54,297 nt of DNA, taken from Flavobacteriaceae bacterium (lineage in GTDB: Bacteria; Bacteroidota; Bacteroidia; Flavobacteriales; Flavobacteriaceae). The notes beneath the pieces are model-generated. The model worked only from the letters and a program-made list of their open reading frames with translations, ran no database searches and was not told the origin of the DNA. The DNA is taken from assembly GCA_024762795.1 (NCBI GenBank), contig JANTGS010000010.1, positions 1 to 54,297 of the forward strand. The letters run 5' to 3'. Within the stretch, counting starts at the first letter, position 1; the number at the start of each line of letters is the position of its first letter. The position numbers and the translations under genes are program-made. Positions 26,514-36,762 of this stretch are shown piece after piece.

Positions 26514-26552
26514 TTTGTTTTTTATTATAGTTCATCGTAGATTTGCGATGAA
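26514..26552 (+). promoter_or_regulatory. ars promoter with overlapping palindromic operator
   Basis: TTTG at 26514-26517, a 20-nt spacer, then TAGATTTG at 26538-26545: a complete match to the Bacteroidota promoter pattern. The -7 box lies exactly between the arms of a perfect inverted repeat, TTCATCG (26531-26537) and CGATGAA (26546-26552). That layout fits an ArsR-type repressor blocking RNA polymerase. It predicts a leader of about 140 nt before arsC. No arsR gene is in the window. Confidence 0.82.
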
Positions 26553-26692
26553 TCAGATTTTTGAAAAAAGAAGAACATATTTGTAAACTTTCTAAATCAG
26601 CTATCGTTTTGTTTTAAAGGAAAATAAACTTAAAATATTGAGTTTAAAATGCTCGAAGGAAAGTTTTTGGGAATAATTTATAAAGCCACAGA

Positions 26693-27319
26693 ATGGAAAT
26701 TAAAAATATTTTTTACCCTGAATTACAAAGAACAATCTCAAATCTTCATCCTCAGGATCTTTTAGAAGAGAGAAAAGAAGTACTGCAGGAATTAATCGAT
26801 TATATTCAGTCTAAAATAGATAAAAAAGAACCTGTTTTTTTTAATTTTATCTGTACACACAATTCACGCAGGAGTCAGTTGGCGCAGATCTGGGCTCAAG
26901 TAGCCGCAGCCTTTTACAGAATTGAGGTAAGTTGTTTTTCCGGGGGTGTTGAAGAAACGGCTTTTAACGAACGGGCTGTGGCAGCCATTCGCAGAGCAGG
27001 TTTTATAGCTGTGAAAGAGACTGTGGTAGAGAACCCTGTTTATAAAGTGCGATTTTCTGATAAATTTCCAGTTTTAAAATGTTTTTCCAAATTGTACGAT
27101 AAACCTGTTAATAAGGCTCCTCATTTTGCCGCTGTGATGACCTGTTCTCATGCTGAGGCCAATTGTCCGTTTATTCCGGGAACAGAAAAAAGGATTCCGG
27201 TAATGTATGATGATCCGAAAGAATTTGATGGTTTGCCACAGGAAACTCAAAAATATGATGAGAGATCAATTCAAATAGCAACAGAAATGTTCTATGTTTT
27301 TTCAAAAATTAACAAATAG
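26693..27319 (+). CDS. arsC: Arsenate reductase, thioredoxin-coupled LMW-phosphatase type
   Basis: Reduces arsenate to arsenite in the cytoplasm. 208 residues, longer than the 130-140 of simple ArsC because of an N-terminal helical part and an insertion near 110-140. The phosphatase P-loop is CTHNSRR (Cys54, Arg60). The two resolving cysteines that define thioredoxin-coupled ArsC are present as CSHAEANC (Cys151 and Cys158, spacing CX6C), followed by the general-acid loop MYDDP (Asp173/174). The acr3 start is 4 nt after its stop, so they form one operon behind the palindromic promoter. Confidence 0.88.
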   Translation: MEIKNIFYPELQRTISNLHPQDLLEERKEVLQELIDYIQSKIDKKEPVFFNFICTHNSRRSQLAQIWAQVAAAFYRIEVSCFSGGVEETAFNERAVAAIRRAGFIAVKETVVENPVYKVRFSDKFPVLKCFSKLYDKPVNKAPHFAAVMTCSHAEANCPFIPGTEKRIPVMYDDPKEFDGLPQETQKYDERSIQIATEMFYVFSKINK

Positions 27320-27323
27320 TAAG

Positions 27324-28376
27324 ATGACAAAATTAACCAAAAAGCTTAGTCTCCTGGATCAATATTTAACCTTATGGATTTTTTTGGCCATGATTATAGG
27401 AGTTGGAATTGGATATTTTTACCCTTCTTCATCTGATATAATCAATTCTTTTAGCAAAGGTTCCACCAATATACCCATTGCTATTGGATTGATTCTGATG
27501 ATGTATCCGCCACTGGCCAAAGTAAATTATAGATTGCTTCCAAAAGTATTTAAAGACACAAAGATTCTAAGCATATCGCTGGTGCTCAACTGGATCGTCG
27601 GACCGATATTAATGTTTACCCTGGCGCTGATCTTTTTACACGATTATCCAGAATATATGGTAGGGTTGATCCTGATTGGACTTGCAAGATGTATAGCAAT
27701 GGTACTGGTATGGAATGATCTGGCAGAAGGGAATAGTGAATACGGAGCAGGACTTGTAGCTTTAAATATTATTTTTCAGGTGTTTGCCTATAGTTTTTAT
27801 GCCTGGATTTTTATTACCAAACTCCCTCCTTTATTTGGGTTTGAAGGGGCAATTGTTGATATTTCTATTGCAACGATCGCTGAAAGTGTTGCTATTTATC
27901 TTGGAATCCCTTTTTTGATGGGCCTATTGAGCAGATTTTTTCTGGTAAAACTTAAAGGAAAAGACTGGTATGAACAAAAATTCATTCCGGCCATATCTCC
28001 CATTACGTTGATCGCCTTGTTGTTTACCATATTGGTGATGTTCTCCTTAAAGGGAGAATTGATTGTTCAAATTCCTTTTGATGTGTTGAAAATAGCAGTT
28101 CCTTTAGTGGTTTATTTTGCCATTATGTTCCTGATAGGTTTCTTTGTGAGTAAGGTAAGGGGAGCGAGCTATGATAAGAATGCTGCCATTTCTTTTACTG
28201 CTGCCGGAAATAATTTCGAGCTAGCCATTGCAGTGGCCATCTCTGTATGGGGATTGAACTCAGGACAGGCTTTTGCAGGGGTTGTAGGGCCTTTAGTGGA
28301 AGTCCCGGCCTTGATCATGTTGGTAAAATTTTCCTTTTGGTTACGGGATAAGTATTATGGAAAGCCAAATACTTAA
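27324..28376 (+). CDS. acr3: ACR3-family arsenite efflux permease
   Basis: 350-residue inner-membrane exporter of arsenite with about ten hydrophobic helices. The conserved Cys of ACR3 transporters is in [20 protein letters not shown] and the conserved helix-9 motif reads [19 protein letters not shown] use the ATG at 27324, 4 nt after the arsC stop; an ATG at 27294 would start inside arsC. Its stop overlaps the stop of the convergent FG-GAP lipoprotein by 4 nt, so no terminator fits between them. Confidence 0.95.
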   Translation: MTKLTKKLSLLDQYLTLWIFLAMIIGVGIGYFYPSSSDIINSFSKGSTNIPIAIGLILMMYPPLAKVNYRLLPKVFKDTKILSISLVLNWIVGPILMFTLALIFLHDYPEYMVGLILIGLARCIAMVLVWNDLAEGNSEYGAGLVALNIIFQVFAYSFYAWIFITKLPPLFGFEGAIVDISIATIAESVAIYLGIPFLMGLLSRFFLVKLKGKDWYEQKFIPAISPITLIALLFTILVMFSLKGELIVQIPFDVLKIAVPLVVYFAIMFLIGFFVSKVRGASYDKNAAISFTAAGNNFELAIAVAISVWGLNSGQAFAGVVGPLVEVPALIMLVKFSFWLRDKYYGKPNT

Positions 28377-31300
28377 TAATCAAAAACTCTGGCTTCTTCG
28401 TTATTTTGAGTTGCTATGATCCTTTTCTTTTTTTGATTGTCTGAAAACTGGATGATATGATTAGATTGGTAGGGTACATAAAACCCGGATTCACGGCTTG
28501 GAATCACCTTAAATTTACCTTTATTTCCTTTTAGGAACAATCCGGTCAGGGCATCAAAACGACCATAATTTGATTCTGCTGAAAAATCATTTCCAACCAA
28601 AAGAACATCTGTTTCTCCGTCTTTATCAAAATCATCGATAAGAATATCATTGACAGGAGATACCTGACAGGATTTGGGTAATGCAGTTATCTTAAACTTT
28701 CCATTTCCCATATTTTCTATATAACTGCTTGAAAAAGTCGTGGCTTTTAAGGTTTCAGATTCTAAGTCTTTAATTTTTAAAGGCGATTCGAAACTAATTT
28801 TAGAAAATTGTTCATAAGTAAGAAGGTTATTCATAGTTTGAGGGAACTGTTTTTTGATATCATCACGGGTTTGTACAGGAAATAATTTCTCTTTTCCTTC
28901 ATATTTAAAATATTGCCCTAAAATCGGATCCATAGTTCCATTCTTATCGAAATCCTCTGAATATACATAAAGCGGATAATTCTTTTTGGGTTTGATAAAG
29001 CCGTTGAGTCCTTGATTTCCGGCTATAAAATCTAGATCACCATCTTTATCAAAATCGGCTGCTTTGATACAATTCCACCAGCCTTCTGTTGTAATTTTTT
29101 TATTGTTCTCATCTACCCAGGAAGTAGGCATTTCTTTTAAATTTCCTTTATCATTTTTAAAAATACTTATTTTCATAAATTCGCCTACGATGATCAGATC
29201 TTCCCAATGATCATTATCAACATCAACCCAAATAGCATCGGTTACCATTCCGATTTTAGAAATATTATCGGGCGTATTTGGAGTAAAATGCCCTTTCTCA
29301 TTGATAAGGATCATGCTTTCCGGTGGAGCGGGATAATTTCCAGGTGTAATACGGCCTCCAATAAAAAGGTCAATATCATTGTCATGATCGATATCAACAG
29401 GTCTGATACAACCGGTACTTTGAGTGGAATTAGGGATTATTTTTTCAGTCTTTGTAAAGGAACCTTTCCCGTCATTCAGGTATATCCGGTCTTTATAGTA
29501 AAGAGAATTGATATTGAATTCATTTCCTCCACTGCAAACATACAGGTCGAGATCATTATCATTGTCAATATCTACAAACACTGCATCGGTATCTTCATAG
29601 ATACTGTCAAGACTTTGTTTCGGGTAGTATTTTCCTTGATCATCCTGAAACCAGATCTTTCCGGGAACTTTGGAGCTGCCACCGATAAAGAATTCTTCTC
29701 CTGTTTTACCATCGATATCTGCTGCAGCAATGCAAGGGCCTTTTTGAGAATACTGTCGAATCAATAAAGGTTGTTTGATATATTCATTATAAAAATCCTC
29801 CTGATGTGAGTAGTTAATAATTTCTTTATTTGAAATAAATAAATATTTAGGTTCTGTTTTCTTTTCTCTGTTTACTTTTGAAGTTTTTTGATCAATTTCT
29901 AAGACTTGATCTGCTTTTATGTTTTTAAGTTTTGATACTTTCCCACCGGGCCAGATAACTCTTAGGGAATCAATAGTGTCTGAGGCTACTCCAAAATGAA
30001 TGATGGGTTCAGCCGATGATAAATAACCACGGATAACAGTTTGGAACTGGTGTTGTTCAATCCCGTTATTCCAGAGTGTAATTTTAGAACCAATTGCTTT
30101 TTGATTTTTCGGTTGTCCTTTTAAGAGGATTCTGAGGTAATGATTTTTTAGCCTATCGGTTGTCTTATTCTCTATGATAAAAGCTTCACTATTCAAATTG
30201 CTGACTGCCAGATCAAGATCTCCGTCAAGATCAAAATCAGCATAAGCTACACCATTGGATAAAGTAGGCCTGTCTTCAGTCCATTCTGTGCTAACATCTT
30301 CGAATTCATATTCACTTTTTTGTTCAAAAATAGAATTAGAAACTAAAATGGGAGATAGATTTTTTGCAAACTCTTTTATTTTTGCTCTACTGGGGGTAAA
30401 ATAAGTACTTTTTCCATTTGAAAAATTAATAAAATCCAGATCAATTAGGTTTTTGATAAATCCGTTACAGATATAAATATCTTTATCTCCATCATTATCA
30501 AAATCTACCATTAAGGGACCCCAGCTCCAATTGGTACCCGATATTCCTAATAAGAAAGCAACTTCGCTGCTTTTTACCGGTTTGCCGTTCAGTTTTCCGT
30601 TGTTAAATTGCAGCGTATTATGCATATACTGGGTAGTATAATTAGCATTTATAGTATTGAGGTAATTTTTATAGATCATTGGTGACATCATTCTTTTATG
30701 CTCTGTAAAATCTTTAGGTACCATATCCAACACCAGGATATCGGGCAGGCCATCATTATTGATGTCAGCAATATCCATTCCCATACCATTAGTAGTTTCA
30801 TGTTTCAGGTATTTTTTATTCGATTCAATAAATGTGGGATTCAGGCTGTCTTTGTCGGCTTTATTGATATAAAGATGATCCTCAGTGATAAAATCGTTTG
30901 ATACATATACATCAACAAGATTGTCATTGTTAAAATCGTTGATACCAATTCCCAGTCCAAGTCCTTTGTGCGTAATATTTAATTCCTTGGAAACATTGGT
31001 AAATACCGGGTGATCCACTCCTTCAACTGTATCATTTCTTAATACATAATCTGTAATATAATCCGGCCAGAATTTTTTCATCATAGCAAGATTTCTGTTA
31101 AAAAAGGCTTTGTTGGTGTTGTGAACGATATAAACATCCAGATCTCCATCATTATCATAATCAAAAAAAACAGATTGCTGAGAATATTTACCATCGTCAA
31201 GTCCATAGCTTTTCGCGCTTTCAGTAAAAGTAGGTATCCCTTCTTTATTCAGGCCGTTGTTAATAAAAAGCAGATTATTGCAGTCACCGTTACACCTGTA

Positions 31301-31699
31301 ACCTCCTACGTTTAAATAAATATCATCAAATCCATCTGCATTGATATCTGCAATAGAAACGCCGGTTACCCAGCAATTGGTCTTAAATCCGGAAACCTCA
31401 GATACATCTTCAAACTTCAGATCTCCTTTATTTAAATATATTTTTGAGGAGACTTGATTTCCTCCAAAAATAATATCCGGAAGGCCATCATTGTTAAAAT
31501 CTCCTATACCAACGCCACCGCCGTTAAAACAATTAAGGCAATCAGTTGGATTGATACTGTCATTCTGAATGATCGTATTGGAAAAAGTAATATGAGTGTC
31601 TGAAGAGTCTAAATATTCAAATAAATTTTCCTTTTTATCTTTATTACAGGCTGAAAGAAGCAGGATCAGTAAAAATATAAATAATGAATTTCTGTACAT
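28373..31699 (-). CDS. Second FG-GAP/VCBS repeat lipoprotein with ASPIC/UnbV domain (1108 residues)
   Basis: Paralogue of the 1096-residue lipoprotein at 13138-16428 with the same design. Lipobox LLSAC, Cys18. Seven Ca-type loops precede the ASPIC/UnbV domain ([63 protein letters not shown]). The domain reads [20 protein letters not shown] and [12 protein letters not shown] at about 515-600. Seven more loops follow ([63 protein letters not shown]). Extra Cys pairs near 54-57 (DCLNC) and 136-140 (CNGDC) distinguish it. No SusC/SusD pair is beside it; its own promoter must lie in 31700-31900. Tail-to-tail with acr3, 4-nt overlap. Confidence 0.87.
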   Translation of the reverse strand: MYRNSLFIFLLILLLSACNKDKKENLFEYLDSSDTHITFSNTIIQNDSINPTDCLNCFNGGGVGIGDFNNDGLPDIIFGGNQVSSKIYLNKGDLKFEDVSEVSGFKTNCWVTGVSIADINADGFDDIYLNVGGYRCNGDCNNLLFINNGLNKEGIPTFTESAKSYGLDDGKYSQQSVFFDYDNDGDLDVYIVHNTNKAFFNRNLAMMKKFWPDYITDYVLRNDTVEGVDHPVFTNVSKELNITHKGLGLGIGINDFNNDNLVDVYVSNDFITEDHLYINKADKDSLNPTFIESNKKYLKHETTNGMGMDIADINNDGLPDILVLDMVPKDFTEHKRMMSPMIYKNYLNTINANYTTQYMHNTLQFNNGKLNGKPVKSSEVAFLLGISGTNWSWGPLMVDFDNDGDKDIYICNGFIKNLIDLDFINFSNGKSTYFTPSRAKIKEFAKNLSPILVSNSIFEQKSEYEFEDVSTEWTEDRPTLSNGVAYADFDLDGDLDLAVSNLNSEAFIIENKTTDRLKNHYLRILLKGQPKNQKAIGSKITLWNNGIEQHQFQTVIRGYLSSAEPIIHFGVASDTIDSLRVIWPGGKVSKLKNIKADQVLEIDQKTSKVNREKKTEPKYLFISNKEIINYSHQEDFYNEYIKQPLLIRQYSQKGPCIAAADIDGKTGEEFFIGGSSKVPGKIWFQDDQGKYYPKQSLDSIYEDTDAVFVDIDNDNDLDLYVCSGGNEFNINSLYYKDRIYLNDGKGSFTKTEKIIPNSTQSTGCIRPVDIDHDNDIDLFIGGRITPGNYPAPPESMILINEKGHFTPNTPDNISKIGMVTDAIWVDVDNDHWEDLIIVGEFMKISIFKNDKGNLKEMPTSWVDENNKKITTEGWWNCIKAADFDKDGDLDFIAGNQGLNGFIKPKKNYPLYVYSEDFDKNGTMDPILGQYFKYEGKEKLFPVQTRDDIKKQFPQTMNNLLTYEQFSKISFESPLKIKDLESETLKATTFSSSYIENMGNGKFKITALPKSCQVSPVNDILIDDFDKDGETDVLLVGNDFSAESNYGRFDALTGLFLKGNKGKFKVIPSRESGFYVPYQSNHIIQFSDNQKKKRIIATQNNEEARVFDY

Positions 31700-31903
31700 G
31701 CAGATTAAATAATTTGGAATGTTAAGATAAATACTGAAGAAGTAAATTATTCATTTTAAATGGAGAACAGATTGTTTTGTATGTCCTTATTTTAGAATTT
31801 TCTTTTCTTCAGAGAAATCCAAATAAACAAGAAAATTCATTTTTTTTCTATTATTTTTATCATATTGTACTACAAATATCAATCCATATTTAAATATAAA
31901 AAA

Positions 31904-31941
31904 AGAAACCTCAAATTCTTTAGTTTAGAAATGAGGTTTCT
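31904..31941 (-). terminator. Intrinsic terminator after the His-rich protein gene
   Basis: AGAAACCTCA (31904-31913) pairs with TGAGGTTTCT (31932-31941). On the minus strand the hairpin is followed by a long run of T. It ends the transcript of the gene at 31985-32590. Confidence 0.82.
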
Positions 31942-31984
31942 ATTGATTGATTTGTTTTCTGAAAAATCCTCAGAAGTTTCTGAT

Positions 31985-32590
31985 CTAAAAAAGTTTCGCA
32001 ATACCAATACCCAGGGTAAAGGCATTATATGCATTGATATTCATATCATAAGTAAGGGAACCGATAATTTCCCAGTTGTTGGGGATATGGAAAGGAGTCT
32101 CCACGCCTAAACGGATTACGGCAAAATCATCGTGTTTTGAAAACTCCATACCGCCTCCCGCCATCAAAGCTAGATGTTCCATAGGTTTATAGGAAACCAT
32201 TATGGCAGCAGAAATCGGTTTACTTCTTTCTATTTTGGCAATTGATTCTTCACTGCTTTTATAAAGAGCTTCGTGTTCATGTCCTCCCGAACTAGGATCT
32301 TCAACTTCAAATTCTTCAATAATAATATCATTATGTAATCCTACTGACCATTTTTCATTGATATTGTAATTGTAATTAAGTCCTATGGAAGGTACAATAA
32401 GCCATTTAGGCTCTCCGTTTTTTAATCCGCTTGCAATATGAGTATGACTCATGATTAAGCTAACAGCATGTTTATGTAAATGTTCTTCATGTTGTTCGTG
32501 CATTTTGTCATTATGTTCTTCATTTTCCTGTGATAAAACAGGGGTTAAAGAGAAAAGAATAATACAAAGGCTTAGAATAAGATTTTTCAT
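31985..32590 (-). CDS. His-rich outer-membrane beta-barrel-like protein
   Basis: 201 residues with a signal peptide (1-20, PVLSQ). Mature protein opens with a Glu/His-rich stretch (HNDKMHEQHEEHLHKHA, residues about 26-42) and has a second cluster GHEHEA near residue 105. Between and after are alternating beta-strand segments (WLIVPSIGLNYNYNINEKW, LALMAGGGMEFSKHDDFAVI) ending IGIAKLF with a terminal Phe, typical of small outer-membrane barrels. It may bind or sense a metal (Ni, Zn or Cu). Family not recognised. Divergent from guaA. Confidence 0.7.
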   Translation of the reverse strand: MKNLILSLCIILFSLTPVLSQENEEHNDKMHEQHEEHLHKHAVSLIMSHTHIASGLKNGEPKWLIVPSIGLNYNYNINEKWSVGLHNDIIIEEFEVEDPSSGGHEHEALYKSSEESIAKIERSKPISAAIMVSYKPMEHLALMAGGGMEFSKHDDFAVIRLGVETPFHIPNNWEIIGSLTYDMNINAYNAFTLGIGIAKLF

Positions 32591-32682
32591 GATAGTTGAT
32601 TTATATTTTAAAGGAAAGGGTTTTACATATTAACAAAAATAATAATTTTTATTTTATTTTATTCATTTATAAATTATAGTTT

Positions 32683-32690
32683 TATTTTTG
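32683..32690 (+). promoter_or_regulatory. Candidate -7 box for guaA, very close to the start codon
   Basis: TATTTTTG matches TAnnTTTG but ends 3 nt before the guaA ATG. If used, the transcript would begin at or near the start codon and be leaderless. No good -33 element and no other candidate nearby. Confidence 0.35.
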
Positions 32691-32693
32691 CGG

Positions 32694-34223
32694 ATGCAAC
32701 ACAAGGTACTTATTTTAGATTTCGGTTCGCAGTACACTCAATTAATAGCGCGTAGAGTTAGGGAACTCTACATTTTCTGCGAAATATTTCCATATAATCA
32801 CATCCCTGAAGACATTGATGATTTTCAGGCAGTAATTTTGTCGGGCAGCCCTTTTTCGGTTCATAGTAAAGATGCACCCCATCCTGATCTGTCTCAGATC
32901 AAGGGTAAAATTCCCCTGCTGGGAGTTTGTTATGGGGCACAGTATCTGGCCAATGAATTTGGAGGGAGTGTTGAACCATCAAAGGTAAGAGAATATGGAA
33001 GAGCAAATCTTTCATTTATTGCTGATGATGAACCACTTTTTGAGTCGATAGAAGTAGGATCTCAGGTATGGATGAGCCATGGAGATACCATTACCGCGCT
33101 TCCGGAAAATTTTAAAAGAATAGCAAGTACACATGATGTGGTTAACGGAGCCTACAGAATTGAAGGGGAAAAAACCTACGCCATTCAGTTTCATCCGGAA
33201 GTATATCATACTACTGACGGACTGCAACTACTAAAGAACTTTCTGGTAAATATAGCCGGAGTAAAACAAGACTGGACACCGGATTCTTTTGTAGAAACCA
33301 CCGTTAAAGATTTAAAAGATAAATTAGGAAATGATAAGGTGGTCCTCGGACTTTCAGGCGGAGTTGACTCAACTGTTGCAGCGGTACTTCTGGATAAAGC
33401 CATAGGGAAAAATCTGTACTGTATCTTTGTAAATAACGGATTGTTGCGAAAAAATGAATTTGAAAATGTTTTGCATCAATATAAAGATATGGGGCTCAAT
33501 GTGAAAGGGGTTGATTCAGCTGACCGGTTTTTGGAGAAACTGAAGGGAGTCTCAGAACCTGAGGCAAAACGTAAAGTGATAGGAAATGAATTTATCAATG
33601 TTTTTGATGATGAAGCTCATTTGATAGAAGATGTACAATGGCTTGGCCAGGGAACTATTTATCCTGATGTGATCGAGTCAATTTCGGTCAAAGGACCCTC
33701 AGCCACAATCAAATCACACCACAATGTTGGGGGATTACCCGATTTTATGAAATTGAAGATCGTAGAACCCTTGCGTATGCTCTTTAAAGATGAAGTAAGA
33801 AGAGTAGGGAAGACCTTAGGTATAGATCCTGAACTTTTGGGAAGGCATCCGTTTCCGGGTCCGGGACTTGCCATTAGAATTCTAGGAGATATCACCCGGG
33901 AAAAGGTAAGAATATTACAGGAAGTAGATCATATATTTATTCAGGGGCTTAAAAAATGGGAGCTTTACAATCAGGTTTGGCAGGCCGGTGCTATGTTGTT
34001 GCCTGTTGATTCTGTTGGAGTAATGGGAGATGAAAGAACCTATGAAAAAGTAGTAGCCTTAAGAGCTGTTTCTTCAACCGATGGTATGACAGCCGACTGG
34101 GTGGATCTGCCGTATAAATTTTTACAGGAAACTTCAAACAAGATCATTAATAATGTTAAAGGGGTAAACAGGGTAGTCTATGATATCAGCTCAAAACCGC
34201 CGGCAACTATAGAGTGGGAGTAG
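32694..34223 (+). CDS. guaA: GMP synthase (glutamine-hydrolysing)
   Basis: Converts XMP, ATP and glutamine to GMP in the cytoplasm. 509 residues, full length. Class I glutaminase: [20 protein letters not shown] at the start, nucleophile elbow [12 protein letters not shown] and His-Glu in [12 protein letters not shown] pyrophosphatase: PP-loop [18 protein letters not shown]. Dimerisation domain ends [15 protein letters not shown], the invariant GuaA tail. I place the start at the ATG at 32694; an in-frame TTG two codons earlier is less likely. No purine-rich ribosome binding site. Confidence 0.97.
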   Translation: MQHKVLILDFGSQYTQLIARRVRELYIFCEIFPYNHIPEDIDDFQAVILSGSPFSVHSKDAPHPDLSQIKGKIPLLGVCYGAQYLANEFGGSVEPSKVREYGRANLSFIADDEPLFESIEVGSQVWMSHGDTITALPENFKRIASTHDVVNGAYRIEGEKTYAIQFHPEVYHTTDGLQLLKNFLVNIAGVKQDWTPDSFVETTVKDLKDKLGNDKVVLGLSGGVDSTVAAVLLDKAIGKNLYCIFVNNGLLRKNEFENVLHQYKDMGLNVKGVDSADRFLEKLKGVSEPEAKRKVIGNEFINVFDDEAHLIEDVQWLGQGTIYPDVIESISVKGPSATIKSHHNVGGLPDFMKLKIVEPLRMLFKDEVRRVGKTLGIDPELLGRHPFPGPGLAIRILGDITREKVRILQEVDHIFIQGLKKWELYNQVWQAGAMLLPVDSVGVMGDERTYEKVVALRAVSSTDGMTADWVDLPYKFLQETSNKIINNVKGVNRVVYDISSKPPATIEWE

Positions 34224-34286
34224 GAATTCAGACTGATGAGTTTAGAGAATATACCAACAGGAGTTAAATAATTCCCTGCTTTTTTG

Positions 34287-34294
34287 TAGTTTTG
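34287..34294 (+). promoter_or_regulatory. Candidate -7 box for the LysM protein gene
   Basis: TAGTTTTG matches TAnnTTTG, 27 nt before the LysM gene ATG. No clear -33 element. It would separate that gene from guaA, which ends 98 bp upstream. Confidence 0.4.
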
Positions 34295-34321
34295 GGTTTC
34301 AGGTTAAATAAATCAAAATAA

Positions 34322-36220
34322 ATGTATAAAAGGACTCACTTTTTTTTCTTATTTCTTTTTACAGGAATGATATTTTCATTTGCGCAGCAAAAAAAATATT
34401 CTACTTACCGTGTTGAAGCAGGGAAAGATCTGCAAAAAATAGCAGAAGAGCTAAATATATCAAAGGCAGAGATTCTTAAGCTGAATCCTGAGATACAGGG
34501 GGAGGTTAAGGAAGGTAATATTCTGGTTGTACCCAATAAGAATTTTGATAAGAAAAATGATATTATTAATTACAATATTGCCGTACTGAAAGGTAGAGAT
34601 ATCGTAGTTGATGGTTTTATCTATCATGAGGTAACGCCTAAAGAAACACTATATAGTATTACCCGTAATTATAAGGTGTCAAGCAGTTCGTTAAAAAATA
34701 ACAACCCGTTTCTGTTTGAAAAGGGTCTTGAAATAGGACAAACCTTAAAGATTCCTTTGCCCGAAAAAATTAATAAGGTGGATGATAGAATGTTAAAGCC
34801 CTATGTGGTTCACCCTAAGGAAACCAAATACAGTATTTCCAGGGATTTTGGTATTTCTATTGATTCTTTGGAACAACTAAATCCTTCTATCAGAAACGGT
34901 CTGCAAATCGATGATGTAATACTTGTTCCTGCAGCCATTACTTCTAATGTAAAAGAAGGATTTGAGGTTCACGAGGTAAAGAAAGGGGAAACACTTTACA
35001 GTTTGAGTAAAGATTTTGGAATAACTCAGGAAGAACTGATCGCTGAGAATCCTGAATTGCAAACTACGGGATTAAAAGAAGGAATGCTGATCAAAATTCC
35101 AGAAAAAAGAATGATCAAGGACAGGTTTATGTTTTATGATGAAATACCTGAACGCTCCCGGTTAAAAGTGGCCTTTATGCTTCCTTTTAAAGCTAATATT
35201 GATACACTTGATTTTAGGAAAAATCGTTTACTGAATGCAGTTTCCGATTTCTATTTTGGTGCATCAATAGCTATAGATTCTTTAAAAGCACAAGGCTTAT
35301 CGTTAGATATCAATGTTTATGACACTCAAAAAAGTAAGTTCGTTGTAAAGAAGATACTTGAGCGTAATAATTTTGATAATACCAATCTTGTTATCGGTCC
35401 CATGTTTCTCGATAATGTAAAAGAAGTGGCAACCGACCTGAACTATAAACCGGTAAAGATCGTTTCACCGATATCAGAAAAAGATCATTCCTATATAAAG
35501 AATAAGAATCTGATTCAGGAAATTCCCACAGCAGAACAAATGTCTGCTGAAATGTTAAGGCATGTTGAAAAACATTACAAAGGTGATAATCTCGTGCTTT
35601 TAACCGATGAAAAACCCGATGCTGTTTCTGCTTCGATCATTGCCAGGATAAAGGAAAAATTCTCCGGAAAGGGGATGAAAATAATTAAACCTCATAAAGG
35701 GTATATTTCCGGGGAGAAGATCAGAATGGCTCTGGATACTCTGAGCAGTGAGCAGGATACGATAACAAAGAACTGGGTGTTCCTGGTGAGTAATGATGAA
35801 GTGATTACCAAAGATGTAATTCATAATATCGGCGTTCTTCCTGAAAACACTAAGGTTACACTCTTTACTTTTAACGAATTGAAATTTATCGACAAGCTGG
35901 ATAATAATAATCTTGCAAGGTCGAAATTTCATTTTCCAAGTTCGGTTTACATCAATTATAATTCAGACCGGATAAAACAATTTGCTGCACAATATAAAAG
36001 AAAGTTCTCGGCCTACCCTTCTAAATATGCCTTTAAAGGTTTTGATGTTACCTATGATTCGCTTCTGCGGATGCTGAATCAGGCGGACCTTACAGAACAA
36101 GGTATGTCAGAACGACTTGAAACACGTTTTGATTTTATAGAGAATACAACAGGCAACGCAGTTAATCAGGGTATTTTTATTTTGATGTATGATGGACTGA
36201 ATATTAAAAAGGTCAATTAA
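34322..36220 (+). CDS. LysM-repeat protein with type 1 periplasmic-binding-like domain
   Basis: 632 residues with a signal peptide (IFSFAQ, cleavage about 21-22). Four LysM repeats follow: about 27-73 (TYRVEAGKDLQKIAEEL), 99-146 (YHEVTPKETLYSITRNY), 160-204 (YVVHPKETKYSISRDFG) and 213-261 (HEVKKGETLYSLSKDFG). Residues about 280-632 resemble the Leu/Ile/Val-binding type 1 fold (RLKVAFMLPFKANID, NLVIGPMFLDNVKEVA). LysM would hold it to peptidoglycan while the second domain binds a ligand or partner. This hybrid is common in Bacteroidota; its function is not established. Confidence 0.88.
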   Translation: MYKRTHFFFLFLFTGMIFSFAQQKKYSTYRVEAGKDLQKIAEELNISKAEILKLNPEIQGEVKEGNILVVPNKNFDKKNDIINYNIAVLKGRDIVVDGFIYHEVTPKETLYSITRNYKVSSSSLKNNNPFLFEKGLEIGQTLKIPLPEKINKVDDRMLKPYVVHPKETKYSISRDFGISIDSLEQLNPSIRNGLQIDDVILVPAAITSNVKEGFEVHEVKKGETLYSLSKDFGITQEELIAENPELQTTGLKEGMLIKIPEKRMIKDRFMFYDEIPERSRLKVAFMLPFKANIDTLDFRKNRLLNAVSDFYFGASIAIDSLKAQGLSLDINVYDTQKSKFVVKKILERNNFDNTNLVIGPMFLDNVKEVATDLNYKPVKIVSPISEKDHSYIKNKNLIQEIPTAEQMSAEMLRHVEKHYKGDNLVLLTDEKPDAVSASIIARIKEKFSGKGMKIIKPHKGYISGEKIRMALDTLSSEQDTITKNWVFLVSNDEVITKDVIHNIGVLPENTKVTLFTFNELKFIDKLDNNNLARSKFHFPSSVYINYNSDRIKQFAAQYKRKFSAYPSKYAFKGFDVTYDSLLRMLNQADLTEQGMSERLETRFDFIENTTGNAVNQGIFILMYDGLNIKKVN

Positions 36221-36251
36221 GAACAGCAGCAAAAACTACAAAAAAGATCCT

Positions 36252-36701
36252 TTAATTATCTTGATTGAATTTTTCCATTGAAGTCCAGAAATGCTGCATA
36301 ACAGTTAACATTAATGTTGTTGACCAACCTAAAAGCATCACACCATTGATAGCTTCAAGGCCTGAAAGAATTCTGAAATGAGAGCTGATGGTTATATCAC
36401 CATAGCCCAGTGTTGTAAAAGTAACAAGAGAGAAATAGATGGCTTTTTCAAGGCTGTCAAATTCAGTAATACCGGGTAGCAGATAATAGGTAACTGCCCA
36501 GATAAATGATTCTAAAAAATGTAAAATCAGCAGCATTGCTGCTGTTATGATCAGAGTCTTTACAATATCTGAGTTGAAAGACTTATGAGAAATATGATCT
36601 ATCTTTTGTATCATTTTTTTAGAAAGATAAAAAGTTCCGTAAGCCTGAATGGTCACAGTAAAACCAATTACAATAATTCCGATAACGATATATTGAAACA
36701 T
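36252..36701 (-). CDS. Two-helix potassium channel
   Basis: 149-residue ion channel of the Ion_trans_2 family. The selectivity filter is TLGYGD (residues 97-102) in LVTFTTLGYGDITISSHFR. An N-terminal signal-anchor-like helix (1-20), a second helix (50-75) and the post-filter helix (115-135, INGVMLLGWSTTLMLTVM) flank it. No regulatory RCK domain. It is convergent with the LysM gene, 31 bp apart. TATATTTG on the minus strand at 36715-36722 is a candidate -7 box. Confidence 0.88.
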   Translation of the reverse strand: MFQYIVIGIIVIGFTVTIQAYGTFYLSKKMIQKIDHISHKSFNSDIVKTLIITAAMLLILHFLESFIWAVTYYLLPGITEFDSLEKAIYFSLVTFTTLGYGDITISSHFRILSGLEAINGVMLLGWSTTLMLTVMQHFWTSMEKFNQDN

Positions 36702-36762
36702 AAGATATTTTTATCAAATATAATGTAAAAAACAAATTGTGCAGGACTCTAAAATTTGTATT

